A stretch of 64,000 nt of DNA, taken from positions 1 to 64,000 of the forward strand of contig CAZGNZ010000007.1 of assembly GCA_964527215.1 (NCBI GenBank), written 5' to 3'. The stretch comes from CAZGNZ01 sp964527215 (GTDB lineage Bacteria; Fidelibacterota; Marinisomatia; SCGC-AAA003-L08; JACNLC01). The translations under genes and the position numbers were made by a program. Under the pieces are notes generated by a model. That model was not told the origin of the DNA, did no database searches, and worked only from the letters and a program-made list of their open reading frames with translations. The stretch's first letter is position 1. The number at the start of each line of letters is the position of its first letter. Of this stretch, positions 14,733 through 23,983 are shown piece by piece.

Positions 14733-17675
14733 TTAAAAATTAAACAGAAGTGTAACGTACTGCTTGCCGTCAGATTCGTTATCATCATTCAGCGGGACGT
14801 GATACTCCCAGGCAAGTGCAGTGGGATAGCCGTAAAAGGAAAATCCATTCACCCGCAGTTCAACACCCGCAGACATTTTATATTTTTGCTCATCGATCCA
14901 TTCCGGCAGTCTGCCGGTGAACCCGCCGCCCCACTGGCCAATTATTCCGCAGGACATATTCTGAATGTTCAAGTGACCTGCATCATAGCTTTTTTCCTTG
15001 AAAACGGGTACCCGTACGGAGGCGGTGTTAATAAACAGGGAAGTTCCGGCCAGTGTGGAATCATAAAACGTGTAGCCTTTGATTCCCGGGAGTCCGCCCC
15101 CGAAAAAATGAAAGAAATCATCAATATCCGGTTTGCTGATGGTTTCAATTTTGGATTCCAGGCTGGCGACTATTTTCCGTTTGTGATTAATGGTATAATG
15201 CTTGGCAAGATCCATCGCCAGACGCCAGGTGTCGTTTGGCACAAAATCCGGCTGTAATGATGAGTACTCCTCATTGAATCCAAATCCATCCATAAAATTA
15301 TTCCACTCGTGCCCCAGTCTGGCATCAATTTCATAGCCGTTGGAGGGCAGCATATTGGATCCGAATTCCGGTTTGCGTGCATTCAGATTCCAACGGAGAG
15401 ACAGCTCGTGACCGTGAAAATAGTCAAAGGCAATTCCGCCCCTTGCCGTTCCGGTACCCGGTATATTTCCGTATATCTGATTGATATTTTCCCGGTACTT
15501 AGAATAGCTGTACTGCAGCCAGAATTTATTTATACCAATGGGAAAACGCATACCCAGCTCTGCACCAAAAAACTGGATGGTCAGATCACTTTTTACAGGA
15601 TAGTAATCTTGATACAATGTATTTTCCTCAATATTGCGGGATACCCAAAACAGGTTGGCATACAGAGACGGCCGCAAACGATTGTATTCATAGAGCAGGA
15701 AGAGGTCTTTGTCCCCGAGGGAATTGATACTGGCGCCGCCGAAGAAAAACTGGTGGTCCAGAATATCATTGCCGAAAAAGTAGAAACCGGGTTTTACTGT
15801 TTCATATTCCACCATGATTCTTGGAACAAAAAACGGCAGATCGATGGTGTCAACATAGGGCCGGGAGGATACTTCCGGACTGCCAACAAGCAGTTCGGAT
15901 ACCGGCCAGCTGCTGGCGAAATCCGGTGCATAGCCCACTGACTCCGAGGGTATTACGGCTGGATCATTCAGAACCGCAATGGCATATTGCCCATTTTCAA
16001 AATGACTGTAGAGGATTCGGCCGTCTGCTGCCAGGGCCGGCATGAATGCTCCACCGGCTACATTGGTCACATAACCGCTGGTTAATCGAGTTTCCAGCCG
16101 GAGATTAGGTATCCCGGACCGGTCACTGGAGAAAACTCGGCCGCTGTCGGATACATCCGCATCTCTGATATCCCAGCTCCCTGTCATTTCCTCAATTATT
16201 GTTCCATCCGGTTTCACGCGGATCAAATCCCGATGGTGGTGCCGGGTTATGTCTGTCAGCAGATCATCCCCGTCCCAGGTCAGCGTAAAAAACTGGCTGC
16301 CGTCATCAAGAAAAGTCAGCAGCTGAAAATCAATGCTGTCGCGATGTGTTACCACAATGTTTGAGGTGCCGTCGAAGGTTGTGATGGCTGCCAGCAGTCC
16401 GCTTTCCGGGTTATAGGTCGGGGCGATCAGACGGGCATCTGTGGTGATGCGTTCTTCTTCTTCCGTATTCAGATTCAGACGATAGAGATCGAAATATCGT
16501 GAACCGTTTTTATTTCTCTTGATTCGTTTGGAATACACCAAAGTGGAATCGTTCAGCCAGCATGGAGGACTTTGGACCCAAGCCATTATTTTGGTTATGG
16601 ACGAGTCTGCAAAATCATACATGAATAAATCGGTCTGACCGAAATAGTCATGATCGCGATTGGATAAAAATCCAAAACGGGATTCATCCGGTGACCAGAC
16701 CGGATGCACATTGGTCGTTCCTTCAGCGGTCAGAATCACACCCTGTCCTGAATGAGTCCGCACACTTTCAAGCCGCTGCCGATATGTGTCCGACATTTCG
16801 ACAATCCATTCTTCGTATAATTCCTGACCGTCCGTACCGGTTGCCTTTCCAATGGCCTTTCGTATGGAATACTGAAACGGCTTCCTCATTTCTTCGGTGA
16901 TTCGCAGACGTACTTCCGGTCCAAAGCGGTCCGTCAGATAGTTCACAAATGCAAATCCCTGATTGTAAACCTGTTCATTGCCAATACCCCGTTTTCCAAA
17001 AGAATTCATCTCGGAGAAGGAGAGTTCCGTTCCTGTTAAAACCGCATCCCGCAGAATCATATCCCGATGACTGTCCCAAAAATCAAAATCTGCACCCGGA
17101 TACATGGTCTGGGCGGTTCCCTCGGCCATCCACATGGGCATGACCGTACCGGGAATCGGATAGGATGCAATGATATTCGGATATCCATACAGAACATCAT
17201 CCCGTTTCTCATCTTCATACCCGATATATTGGAAATAGCCGGCAGGAATTTTTCGGGGATACTTCATTGCAGCCCCAAGCTGGACAATATGAGTGAATTC
17301 ATGAGTGATCACATTCTGCAGCCAGCGGTGGGAACCCCTCAGCTCGAAATCCAGCGGCATTGCCCATATCAGAATTTTATTGTCATAATAATAGGCACCG
17401 CCGTTGGAGTAGTCATCGGTGTCCATAATAATCACATGGGTTTTACTGTACGGTTCATAATTGTACAGCTGCGTTATTGAGGGATAAATATGTTCAGCGA
17501 TCACAGAGGCTTCCCTGGCACTGCGTTCCGTCTCATCGTGATAATGGATAATGAAGTGCTCGGTCTCAAATGTTTGCCAGGTCAGCTCAGGGTGATTGTA
17601 CCAGTTCTGGGCGGAGGCTGCTGTCAGAAGCATCAGTCCAGATATAAGATTCAGCAGAAGGAAATTACTTTTCAA
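14733..17675 (-). CDS. Large exported gluzincin-type metallopeptidase with propeller and C-terminal barrel
   Basis: 980 residues. Signal peptide to about 22; then a zinc-peptidase domain with HEFTH at 125-129 and a likely third ligand Glu185 in WMAEG, the peptidase-MA/gluzincin arrangement. From about 300 to 570 there are TolB/WD-like propeller repeats (HPVWSPDESRFGFLSNRD and similar). The last 350 residues alternate like an outer-membrane barrel and end in YVTLLFNF. This three-part layout is known from Bacteroidota and related phyla; substrates are unknown. It starts 120 bases downstream of the T9SS cargo gene, same strand. Confidence 0.75.
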   Translation of the reverse strand: MKSNFLLLNLISGLMLLTAASAQNWYNHPELTWQTFETEHFIIHYHDETERSAREASVIAEHIYPSITQLYNYEPYSKTHVIIMDTDDYSNGGAYYYDNKILIWAMPLDFELRGSHRWLQNVITHEFTHIVQLGAAMKYPRKIPAGYFQYIGYEDEKRDDVLYGYPNIIASYPIPGTVMPMWMAEGTAQTMYPGADFDFWDSHRDMILRDAVLTGTELSFSEMNSFGKRGIGNEQVYNQGFAFVNYLTDRFGPEVRLRITEEMRKPFQYSIRKAIGKATGTDGQELYEEWIVEMSDTYRQRLESVRTHSGQGVILTAEGTTNVHPVWSPDESRFGFLSNRDHDYFGQTDLFMYDFADSSITKIMAWVQSPPCWLNDSTLVYSKRIKRNKNGSRYFDLYRLNLNTEEEERITTDARLIAPTYNPESGLLAAITTFDGTSNIVVTHRDSIDFQLLTFLDDGSQFFTLTWDGDDLLTDITRHHHRDLIRVKPDGTIIEEMTGSWDIRDADVSDSGRVFSSDRSGIPNLRLETRLTSGYVTNVAGGAFMPALAADGRILYSHFENGQYAIAVLNDPAVIPSESVGYAPDFASSWPVSELLVGSPEVSSRPYVDTIDLPFFVPRIMVEYETVKPGFYFFGNDILDHQFFFGGASINSLGDKDLFLLYEYNRLRPSLYANLFWVSRNIEENTLYQDYYPVKSDLTIQFFGAELGMRFPIGINKFWLQYSYSKYRENINQIYGNIPGTGTARGGIAFDYFHGHELSLRWNLNARKPEFGSNMLPSNGYEIDARLGHEWNNFMDGFGFNEEYSSLQPDFVPNDTWRLAMDLAKHYTINHKRKIVASLESKIETISKPDIDDFFHFFGGGLPGIKGYTFYDSTLAGTSLFINTASVRVPVFKEKSYDAGHLNIQNMSCGIIGQWGGGFTGRLPEWIDEQKYKMSAGVELRVNGFSFYGYPTALAWEYHVPLNDDNESDGKQYVTLLFNF

Positions 17676-17799
17676 CGGTTACCACCAGAAATTTGATTCA
17701 TACGCAAAACAGGGGTGACGTGTTCAATGACGGGATAAAGTGAACTGATTTTCATGAGTTTACACATTCCAAAAACATCCGTCTGGACAGATTTCATCA

Positions 17800-20445
17800 T
17801 TAACGCAGTACAACAACATTCAACAGTTTTTCAGAGCCATGATCCGGCTTCAGCCTGACAAAATACACACCGGAATCCAGGTCAGATGCATCCCAGGTGG
17901 TTTCGTTGTACTCATTCCCGGTCAGGCTGGTCTCAGTAAAATCTGCTATCTGGTATCCGGCGGCATCAAATACGGTAAAATCAATCCGGGTCACGGATTC
18001 ACCCACAAAGTAACGGAACGTGGTTATTCCATCCATCACCGGATTGGGGTAATTATATGCCCGATGTGTATCCAGGCCATCAACGGTTGTTATCTGATTT
18101 ACATGGCTGCCGCTGACGCTGCGTAAATTGGATGACTGACCGTTTGGCAGCGGCCAATAGGTTTGATCCAGATTCTGGGGAAAATGGAGCACCCGGTAAC
18201 CATCCACCAGTCCGATAACATCAGGTCTGTAGTTTGGAACCAGCCGCAGTTCTGCGTTGATTTCATAGGACGCAATGGTTCTCAGACGAACGCCTTCGGC
18301 ACTGAGAATGACAATATTTTTGTCTTCCCGACAGATGATTTCCGGTCCGGATTCAGTCATGATGTCACCAATCAGGGGAGTACCGAAAAACTGTCCGCTG
18401 ACGGGGAATCCGTTTACAGATATCATATTGGAATTCATTGCACTGATTGTGCCGGACAGTTCATCCACTGTGAGCAGTTCGTCCAGTCCGTCACCATCCA
18501 GATCACCCAGCACCCCTTCTTCCCAGGCTGCTGTCAGGGTAGCGGAATCAAACAGGTATCCCTGCGGCAGGGGACTGTCATACGGTGTGGCTGCACACTG
18601 CTCGCTGAGATAGTGGTCGGCATAATCCGCTGTCGGGATGATTACCGTATCGCAGAGACTGCTGTACAGGATGCGGACATCGGGATTACCCCAGGGGATG
18701 GAATCCAGAGCGGCAGATTCAGTCACATAAAGCTTACTGTCCCTGAGAAAGGCAATTTTCCCGTTCCCGGATTCCGCATCGGTCCAGCTGCCCACAACAG
18801 CAGCATCGGAATACGGCAGCGGATCAAAAGTGATATCCTGTTCAACCATGATCTGGAATGTCATCTGTACAGCTGCCGTATCAATTTCAGACAGCGAGAT
18901 AAAGGATTCAGCCCCGGAATTGGAACGCGTGTTGGGCAGGGTAAAATTGTCAAATCGGATATACGATTCGGGATTTGAGAAATATTCTGAAGGATTGGCC
19001 ACAAAGTACGCTGGATTACGTCCGTACCACATATCCCATTCCCAGCCGGCTGATGGATCATCAAACAGCGCGGTACTTCGATAACCGATATCCACAGCAC
19101 CGTCGGCCTCTTCAAGATGAACCGCCCGGTTTTCCCGGTCGTTGTTGATTCCATTCATTAAATCGATCGGATCAGGTTCGGTAATGTGCCAGATCAGGAG
19201 TCCCGAATGAGGCAGTCCGTAGTTATAGTGGTTAAACCCCAGAATCACACCGGTTTCGTCATCCAGGCGAACCTGGTGATCGTCCATATACAGAAACATG
19301 GTGTCAAAAAAATGTGCCAGCCGATCGTCGGAGGGCCGGTCATCATATCTGATTTTATCCATATCCCGGCTGCCGTCCACCCAGTTGTTATGGTTTTCAA
19401 TCAGAAAATATTCACCGTCGGTGATATCGATTCGAATGATTTCATTCTCTGTCAGCGCGTCAAACAGAGTTTCCGGATCAATCGCATTAATGGAAAACAC
19501 ACCGTTTTCCCGCAAATTTATTGGTGTATCCCATCCTTTCATGATGCGTGTCCACGCGGTGGGCATCGCCGGAATGACACCTCTTCCGCTGTTGGATCCA
19601 TGGTCCATCAGTCCGAAAATCCCTACCCCTGCATCGCCGGTATCCGTATTGAACAGCGGCGGCAGATTCAGCGCATAGCCCAGCAGGAAACTGAACGTTC
19701 CGGTAAGACCGATCTGGTAATCACAATAATCCGACTCGCCGTAGTACAGATCTTCTATCACATCATAAAAAAGGTGATTCTGGGATTCAGGCAGCAGCAG
19801 GCCGCGATTGACTTCAATTCCATTGATTTCCGGTATGTTCTGCCCTTCCAGCATGATCTCATCGATATACGCACTGGACAGGTCAAGGGGAGTGGGATCC
19901 AGAAAAGGAAAGGAGAAATCCTGACCGATTCCGGCATGAAACACTACAATGATGCTGGATTCAGTAAACACGGGAGTCAGGACATTTTCCGCCGCCTCCA
20001 CAGCTTCCGCAAACAGCCGCCCCAATGCTGAATCCGATTCAGCATAACTGGCCATATTCGACGTCAGTTGAATAATGTCAGGGAGCATGGTATATGAGAA
20101 ATCGATACTGCCGCAGGAAGCGGTGAAATAGTAATGTCGAACGGCTTCAAACTGGGATGTGAAATATGCCTGATTGTGAGGAGGAGGATCAACGATAAAC
20201 CCATTACAGCGGTCTGATACGGCTTCCGGAAGCTGCTGGAGCAGGGTTCCAGTACCACTGGTGGCGGGATTGTCATCGGATTCCTCCTGGAACTCAACCA
20301 TTAATCCAATGAGGTGATCCGGTATCTGATTTGACAATCCGGCTTTCGCCAAAGGAAGTACTGTTTGAGTGCTGTTCGGAGTATTTTCACCATAAACTGT
20401 ACAGAGAAAAACGATAAACAGAAAGGAGGTAAGGATTCTGCGCAT
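17800..20445 (-). CDS. T9SS-secreted M6-like protein lacking the zinc motif
   Basis: 881 residues: signal peptide, a domain resembling M6 (immune inhibitor A) peptidases (VVFHAGIGQDFS, about 167-178; GIFGLMDHGS, about 273), a propeller-like middle, and a C-terminal type IX sorting domain (YNYPNPVMDG, then DASDLDSGVYFVRL). Where active M6 enzymes have HEFGH before ALGLPDL, this protein reads FLLGY (253-257) before ALNLPPL, so both His ligands and the Glu are gone. It is probably not a peptidase. It lies 3 bases downstream of the porV-like gene, which serves the same secretion system. Confidence 0.75.
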   Translation of the reverse strand: MRRILTSFLFIVFLCTVYGENTPNSTQTVLPLAKAGLSNQIPDHLIGLMVEFQEESDDNPATSGTGTLLQQLPEAVSDRCNGFIVDPPPHNQAYFTSQFEAVRHYYFTASCGSIDFSYTMLPDIIQLTSNMASYAESDSALGRLFAEAVEAAENVLTPVFTESSIIVVFHAGIGQDFSFPFLDPTPLDLSSAYIDEIMLEGQNIPEINGIEVNRGLLLPESQNHLFYDVIEDLYYGESDYCDYQIGLTGTFSFLLGYALNLPPLFNTDTGDAGVGIFGLMDHGSNSGRGVIPAMPTAWTRIMKGWDTPINLRENGVFSINAIDPETLFDALTENEIIRIDITDGEYFLIENHNNWVDGSRDMDKIRYDDRPSDDRLAHFFDTMFLYMDDHQVRLDDETGVILGFNHYNYGLPHSGLLIWHITEPDPIDLMNGINNDRENRAVHLEEADGAVDIGYRSTALFDDPSAGWEWDMWYGRNPAYFVANPSEYFSNPESYIRFDNFTLPNTRSNSGAESFISLSEIDTAAVQMTFQIMVEQDITFDPLPYSDAAVVGSWTDAESGNGKIAFLRDSKLYVTESAALDSIPWGNPDVRILYSSLCDTVIIPTADYADHYLSEQCAATPYDSPLPQGYLFDSATLTAAWEEGVLGDLDGDGLDELLTVDELSGTISAMNSNMISVNGFPVSGQFFGTPLIGDIMTESGPEIICREDKNIVILSAEGVRLRTIASYEINAELRLVPNYRPDVIGLVDGYRVLHFPQNLDQTYWPLPNGQSSNLRSVSGSHVNQITTVDGLDTHRAYNYPNPVMDGITTFRYFVGESVTRIDFTVFDAAGYQIADFTETSLTGNEYNETTWDASDLDSGVYFVRLKPDHGSEKLLNVVVLR

Positions 20446-20448
20446 CGC

Positions 20449-21843
20449 TTAAAACATCATGTTAAGTGAAAAATACATCGTGTTGGCTCTGGGGTGACCT
20501 TCATCTCCGGCCGTGTACCCAAAATCGAAACCGAGTCTTTCACCGGCTCGAATTCCGGCACCAAAGGTCGGCACCTTGATTTTCCCTTCTTCGTCGTAAA
20601 TATATCCAGCTCGAATTGCTACCAGATCGGCATACCAGTACTCCACTCCGATGTTGTAAACCATTTCTTTTATTTCAGTGGAAAACTTACGATCGTCTTT
20701 TGAGCCTTTTTCCTTGATTCCGCTGGAGTTATAAACAGCATCCGGATTATCAATGGTGCTTTCTTCCATCTCCGGATACTCCCATTTTTCATTCCTGTAT
20801 TCAGCGTCCACAGCACCGTTCCCCTGAGAACCGTCGGCATCAATGACTGCGGGATCACCGTCTAACCCGGCATCCGTGAATATAAATCCGCCAATCTGTC
20901 CATCCGGGTCTTCCTGATGAACACCAGTATAGTCAATGTCTCCGCCGAGATACCAGTCGTCCAGCCAGGAAGTAAAGATGGCTTTGTACCATGAATCGGT
21001 ATGAGGAAGCTCAATATCACCGTCTTTGCTGTACTTACCGCCTACAGACAAATTACCGTCTTCATCGTAGCCGCCGATATACCCGTTTTCGTCCCAGTCC
21101 ATTCTGGGATATGCGGCCACCAGCAGTTTGTTTGCATCAACCAGAATGTTCAATCGGTTGAATCCGTCGTTGAACACTTCAGCCATGATGCCAAATCGCA
21201 TATTTGTTGGAGTCGGGTCTGCCTGTTCATCATCTTTAAATGTGATTTTTGGTCCGATATTGGTGACGGCAATTCCAAAATTAATGGTTTCCCACCTCTT
21301 TAAGTATCCCACGTCAAAGGCGAAATCAGTTGATTTTCCAGAGCCTTCTTCACCGGCCACACTGTATTTGGAAAGGTTCTGGTGGAATATCTTTGCACTG
21401 ACACCGATACCGGACTGCGGCGAGAGCATGGTACCCCAGCTGAAGGTGGCTGCCCACATATTGCTGCGGAAAGTTCCTATTTCAATACCTTCCTCATTGG
21501 TCCGAATCTGCTCTCCCAGATCAAGCAGAATGAAATGTCCGCCCAGCGTCCCCAGATTCGGGATGGACTGCCGGTAGGCCACAAAGTCATAGTAAAGGTC
21601 ATCAGCCAGATTCGGCAGCCAGTTCACATGCATCAGAGACAGTTCCCGACCTTCCAGAAATGCCAGGCCGGCGGGATTGAAATAGGATGCATATGCATCG
21701 TCTGACTTGGCCACCTGTGCTTCGCCCATGGACGCCGGTCCGGCACCGGGAGCAATCAGCAGAAAGATTCCGCCGGCTTCTCCAACCGCCCACAGCTGAG
21801 AAAGCAGACTGATCAGAATTACAGTTTTTCCGAATAATCTCAT
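20449..21843 (-). CDS. porV: PorV/PorQ-family outer-membrane protein (type IX secretion)
   Basis: The ATG at 21843 follows GGAGGTAAG and starts a signal peptide; the mature part begins GGIFLLIAPGAGPASMGEAQVA, the hallmark of the PorV/UPF0164 family, with SYFNPAGLAFL soon after. PorV is a barrel that delivers T9SS cargo to the sortase PorU. Here it carries an acidic insert of about 120 residues (about 270-390; GGYDEDG, DWLDDWYLGGDIDYTG). A T9SS cargo gene follows immediately. The transcript leader contains a terminator-like hairpin 21 bases before the ATG. Whether it is PorV proper or a paralogue is open. Confidence 0.75.
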   Translation of the reverse strand: MRLFGKTVILISLLSQLWAVGEAGGIFLLIAPGAGPASMGEAQVAKSDDAYASYFNPAGLAFLEGRELSLMHVNWLPNLADDLYYDFVAYRQSIPNLGTLGGHFILLDLGEQIRTNEEGIEIGTFRSNMWAATFSWGTMLSPQSGIGVSAKIFHQNLSKYSVAGEEGSGKSTDFAFDVGYLKRWETINFGIAVTNIGPKITFKDDEQADPTPTNMRFGIMAEVFNDGFNRLNILVDANKLLVAAYPRMDWDENGYIGGYDEDGNLSVGGKYSKDGDIELPHTDSWYKAIFTSWLDDWYLGGDIDYTGVHQEDPDGQIGGFIFTDAGLDGDPAVIDADGSQGNGAVDAEYRNEKWEYPEMEESTIDNPDAVYNSSGIKEKGSKDDRKFSTEIKEMVYNIGVEYWYADLVAIRAGYIYDEEGKIKVPTFGAGIRAGERLGFDFGYTAGDEGHPRANTMYFSLNMMF

Positions 21844-21864
21844 ACCTTGCTTACCTCCAATAAT

Positions 21865-21898
21865 AAAAAACCGGGCAATCCATGTGTAAATGCCCGGT
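21865..21898 (-). terminator. Terminator-type hairpin in the porV leader (possible attenuator)
   Basis: On the minus strand ACCGGGCA (21898-21891) pairs with TGCCCGGT (21877-21870), the loop is 13 bases and a run of T follows. It ends only 21 bases before the porV ATG, with the GGAGG site between. That leaves no room for a promoter after it, so the porV transcript must cross it. Either it is an attenuator, or it terminates the mla operon with leaky read-through. Confidence 0.7.
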
Positions 21899-21963
21899 CG
21901 TACGAAATCGATTACTTTCACATAGGATTTGCCATCTCAAAACAGAGTTTTTCACAATTTAAA

Positions 21964-22052
21964 ACTTCCTGCGGAAGTCTCAGATCCTATTAGCGAAAGT
22001 CGATAAATGTTCTCCAAAAATTTGATAGGTAATATAGGGGTTTTTTCCCCTA
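21964..22052 (-). other. Structured intergenic leader upstream of porV
   Basis: Two more small hairpins lie between the mla operon and the porV terminator hairpin: ACTTCC/GGAAGT (21964-21978, 3-base loop) and TAGGGG/CCCCTA (22035-22052, 6-base loop). With the hairpin at 21865-21898 they make a leader of about 200 bases without a gene. I tested it by eye against c-di-GMP and cobalamin riboswitch motifs and saw no match. Confidence 0.4.
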
Positions 22053-22089
22053 GGCGCAAAATTTAACGTGGCCCCGCAACACAGGTTTA

Positions 22090-22254
22090 TTAAATTTGTT
22101 CCGAACGATCCGGCACCAGTACAGGAATATCATCCTCGACGGGAAAAGCGATCCCGCAGCTTTCGCAGGTCAGCCGGTTGCTATCTGTTTCAACTTGTAA
22201 CGAACCATGACATATGGGACACCTGATAACCTGCAGCCATTGATTTTCAATCAT
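22090..22254 (-). CDS. Trm112-family zinc-ribbon protein
   Basis: 54 residues from the ATG at 22254, which overlaps the mlaD stop; the longer ORF is shadow sequence of mlaD. Two Cys pairs form the zinc ribbon (CPICHGSL and CESCG), followed by the typical FPVEDDIPVLV end. Trm112/YcaR proteins activate methyltransferases in other organisms; bacterial members are mostly uncharacterised. Confidence 0.85.
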   Translation of the reverse strand: MIENQWLQVIRCPICHGSLQVETDSNRLTCESCGIAFPVEDDIPVLVPDRSEQI

Positions 22255-23245
22255 CTTTTTTTGCCTTGATGTATGCCTTAAGATACCGCGCAGGGTTCTC
22301 CTTGAAATCCTTTGCAATCCATCGCAGCTCCACAACGAGACTGTCCAGATTATTATAAACCGAATCATCATTGAGCAGCCGCGGAAGGGTTCCTTCATCA
22401 CCCTCAAGTCTTGCAACTGACTGGTTGAGTCGGGAAATCACGGTTTTCAGCGAATCGCTGGATTCGGAAAATTTCCGTGCACCGTCTTTCAGATGATTAA
22501 ATGATTCAATGAGTGTTCGTGACTCGTCCGACACTTCCTGAATGCTGTTCAGAATATTATCCAGCTTTTGGAATTCCATATCCAAATCCGACTTCAGACT
22601 GTCTGAAATTATCCTGAAGTTGATGATCATCTGCCGGATTTCAGCTCGCTCTTCTTCGGTCACAACCGCACGGGCGTCCTTTGTCAGCAGGGTCAGTTCA
22701 GTGGTCAGGGTTTCAATATTTCGAATTGTTTCCTGCAGACTGTTTTTTTCTTCCTCTCCCAAGGTGGCCCTCAGCCTGCGGGCAAATGCAGCAAGATCCT
22801 GGGTGAGCGGGGCGATTCCAGGGGTAATTTCAGTGAGATCAATTTCACGCGTACCCTGAACCTCTTCTCCATCCAGAATAAAATGCTTCAAATCGGTACC
22901 CGGACTGATGGAAACGTACTTCTCCCCCAAAAGTCCTTCACTCTTCACCTCAATTTTCGAGTCAATGGGAATTCGAAAAGCAAATGAGTTGTCTATGGCC
23001 AGCTCTACAGCAATTTTCTGACCGATAATGCGGGTTTGGGTAACTCTCCCCACTCTTTTCCCCAGCATATTGACATTGTCACCTTCATTCAGACCCTGAA
23101 CGTTGTCAAGGATCACGGTAAATGAAAAATTGGAATTGTCGAACGAGACATCCTGAAGATACAGCAGACCAAAAATGAAAACGACGGTGACCAGCGATAT
23201 CAGCAGGCCCACCCAGAATATTTTTGATATTTTCATATTTGCCAT
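22247..23245 (-). CDS. mlaD: MCE-family lipid transport protein MlaD
   Basis: One N-terminal membrane helix (about 10-30), then the MCE domain (about 37-115: FTVILDNVQGLNEGDNV, VGRVTQ, GLLGEKYV) and a long C-terminal helical region (about 160-310) likely to form a coiled tube. MlaD hexamers sit on the inner-membrane MlaFE transporter and move phospholipids between membranes. 332 residues. It is followed by a Trm112 gene instead of mlaC, so the periplasmic carrier is missing at this locus. Confidence 0.9.
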   Translation of the reverse strand: MANMKISKIFWVGLLISLVTVVFIFGLLYLQDVSFDNSNFSFTVILDNVQGLNEGDNVNMLGKRVGRVTQTRIIGQKIAVELAIDNSFAFRIPIDSKIEVKSEGLLGEKYVSISPGTDLKHFILDGEEVQGTREIDLTEITPGIAPLTQDLAAFARRLRATLGEEEKNSLQETIRNIETLTTELTLLTKDARAVVTEEERAEIRQMIINFRIISDSLKSDLDMEFQKLDNILNSIQEVSDESRTLIESFNHLKDGARKFSESSDSLKTVISRLNQSVARLEGDEGTLPRLLNDDSVYNNLDSLVVELRWIAKDFKENPARYLKAYIKAKKDD

Positions 23246-23248
23246 TCC

Positions 23249-23983
23249 TTATACAAGCGTACTGTCTCCGGTAATAAACTGCCGCACAATGGAATCGGTA
23301 CCGGAGAATATTTCCGCAGCCGGTCCGTCATATCTCACTTTTCCGGCGTGCAGCATAACCACATGGTCTGCGACTTCCCTGATGATACGCAGTTCATGAG
23401 TGACAATCACGGATGTGATGTTCTTGGTATTCTGAAACTTGAGTATTAATCGGTTGATCACATCCGTCATCACCGGATCCAATCCGGTGGTGGGTTCATC
23501 ATACAGCAGATACTCAGGTTCGATGGCAATCGCCCGGGCAATTCCCACCCTTTTTTTCATGCCGCCGGACAGTTCAGACGGCATCAGCTGTTCTGTCCCG
23601 GATAGATCCACTTCACCCAGGCTTTCCGAAACTTTTGAGCTGATTTTCGCTTCACTGAGCTTTGTCAGCCGCCGCAGTGCAAGCGCAATATTCTCACCGA
23701 CTGACATTGAATCAAACAGCGCACCCGACTGGAACACCATTCCCAGCCGGCCGCGGAGGGTCTGCAGTTCATTGTTCGTCATGGCCCCGACCAGTTTGTC
23801 ATCTACCCGTATTTCACCGGAATCAGGGGTCAGCAGACCGTTCAGATGCTTCAAAAGCACGCTTTTCCCGGATCCGCTTTTCCCAATGATCGCCAGCGAC
23901 TTTCCGGTCGGAACATCAAAGGAAACACCTTCGAGCACAACCTTGTCATCAAATTTCTTATGAATCTCCCTTACCTGAATCAC
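23249..23983 (-). CDS. mlaF: Phospholipid transport ABC ATPase MlaF
   Basis: ABC ATPase with Walker A GKSGSGKSV, Q-loop MVFQSGALFDSM, signature LSGGMKKRVGIARAI and Walker B LLYDEPTTGLDP. The GGMKKR form and the mlaE and mlaD neighbours identify MlaF. The start overlaps the mlaE stop by four bases, and the stop is 3 bases before mlaD. 244 residues, usual size. Confidence 0.93.
   Translation of the reverse strand: MIQVREIHKKFDDKVVLEGVSFDVPTGKSLAIIGKSGSGKSVLLKHLNGLLTPDSGEIRVDDKLVGAMTNNELQTLRGRLGMVFQSGALFDSMSVGENIALALRRLTKLSEAKISSKVSESLGEVDLSGTEQLMPSELSGGMKKRVGIARAIAIEPEYLLYDEPTTGLDPVMTDVINRLILKFQNTKNITSVIVTHELRIIREVADHVVMLHAGKVRYDGPAAEIFSGTDSIVRQFITGDSTLV

Noticed and set aside
21900..22080. 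Possible c-di-GMP or cobalamin riboswitch before porV
   Set aside because: A GGCAAATCC string resembles part of the c-di-GMP-I core, but the GGGACGCAAAGCC half is absent, as is any B12 box.
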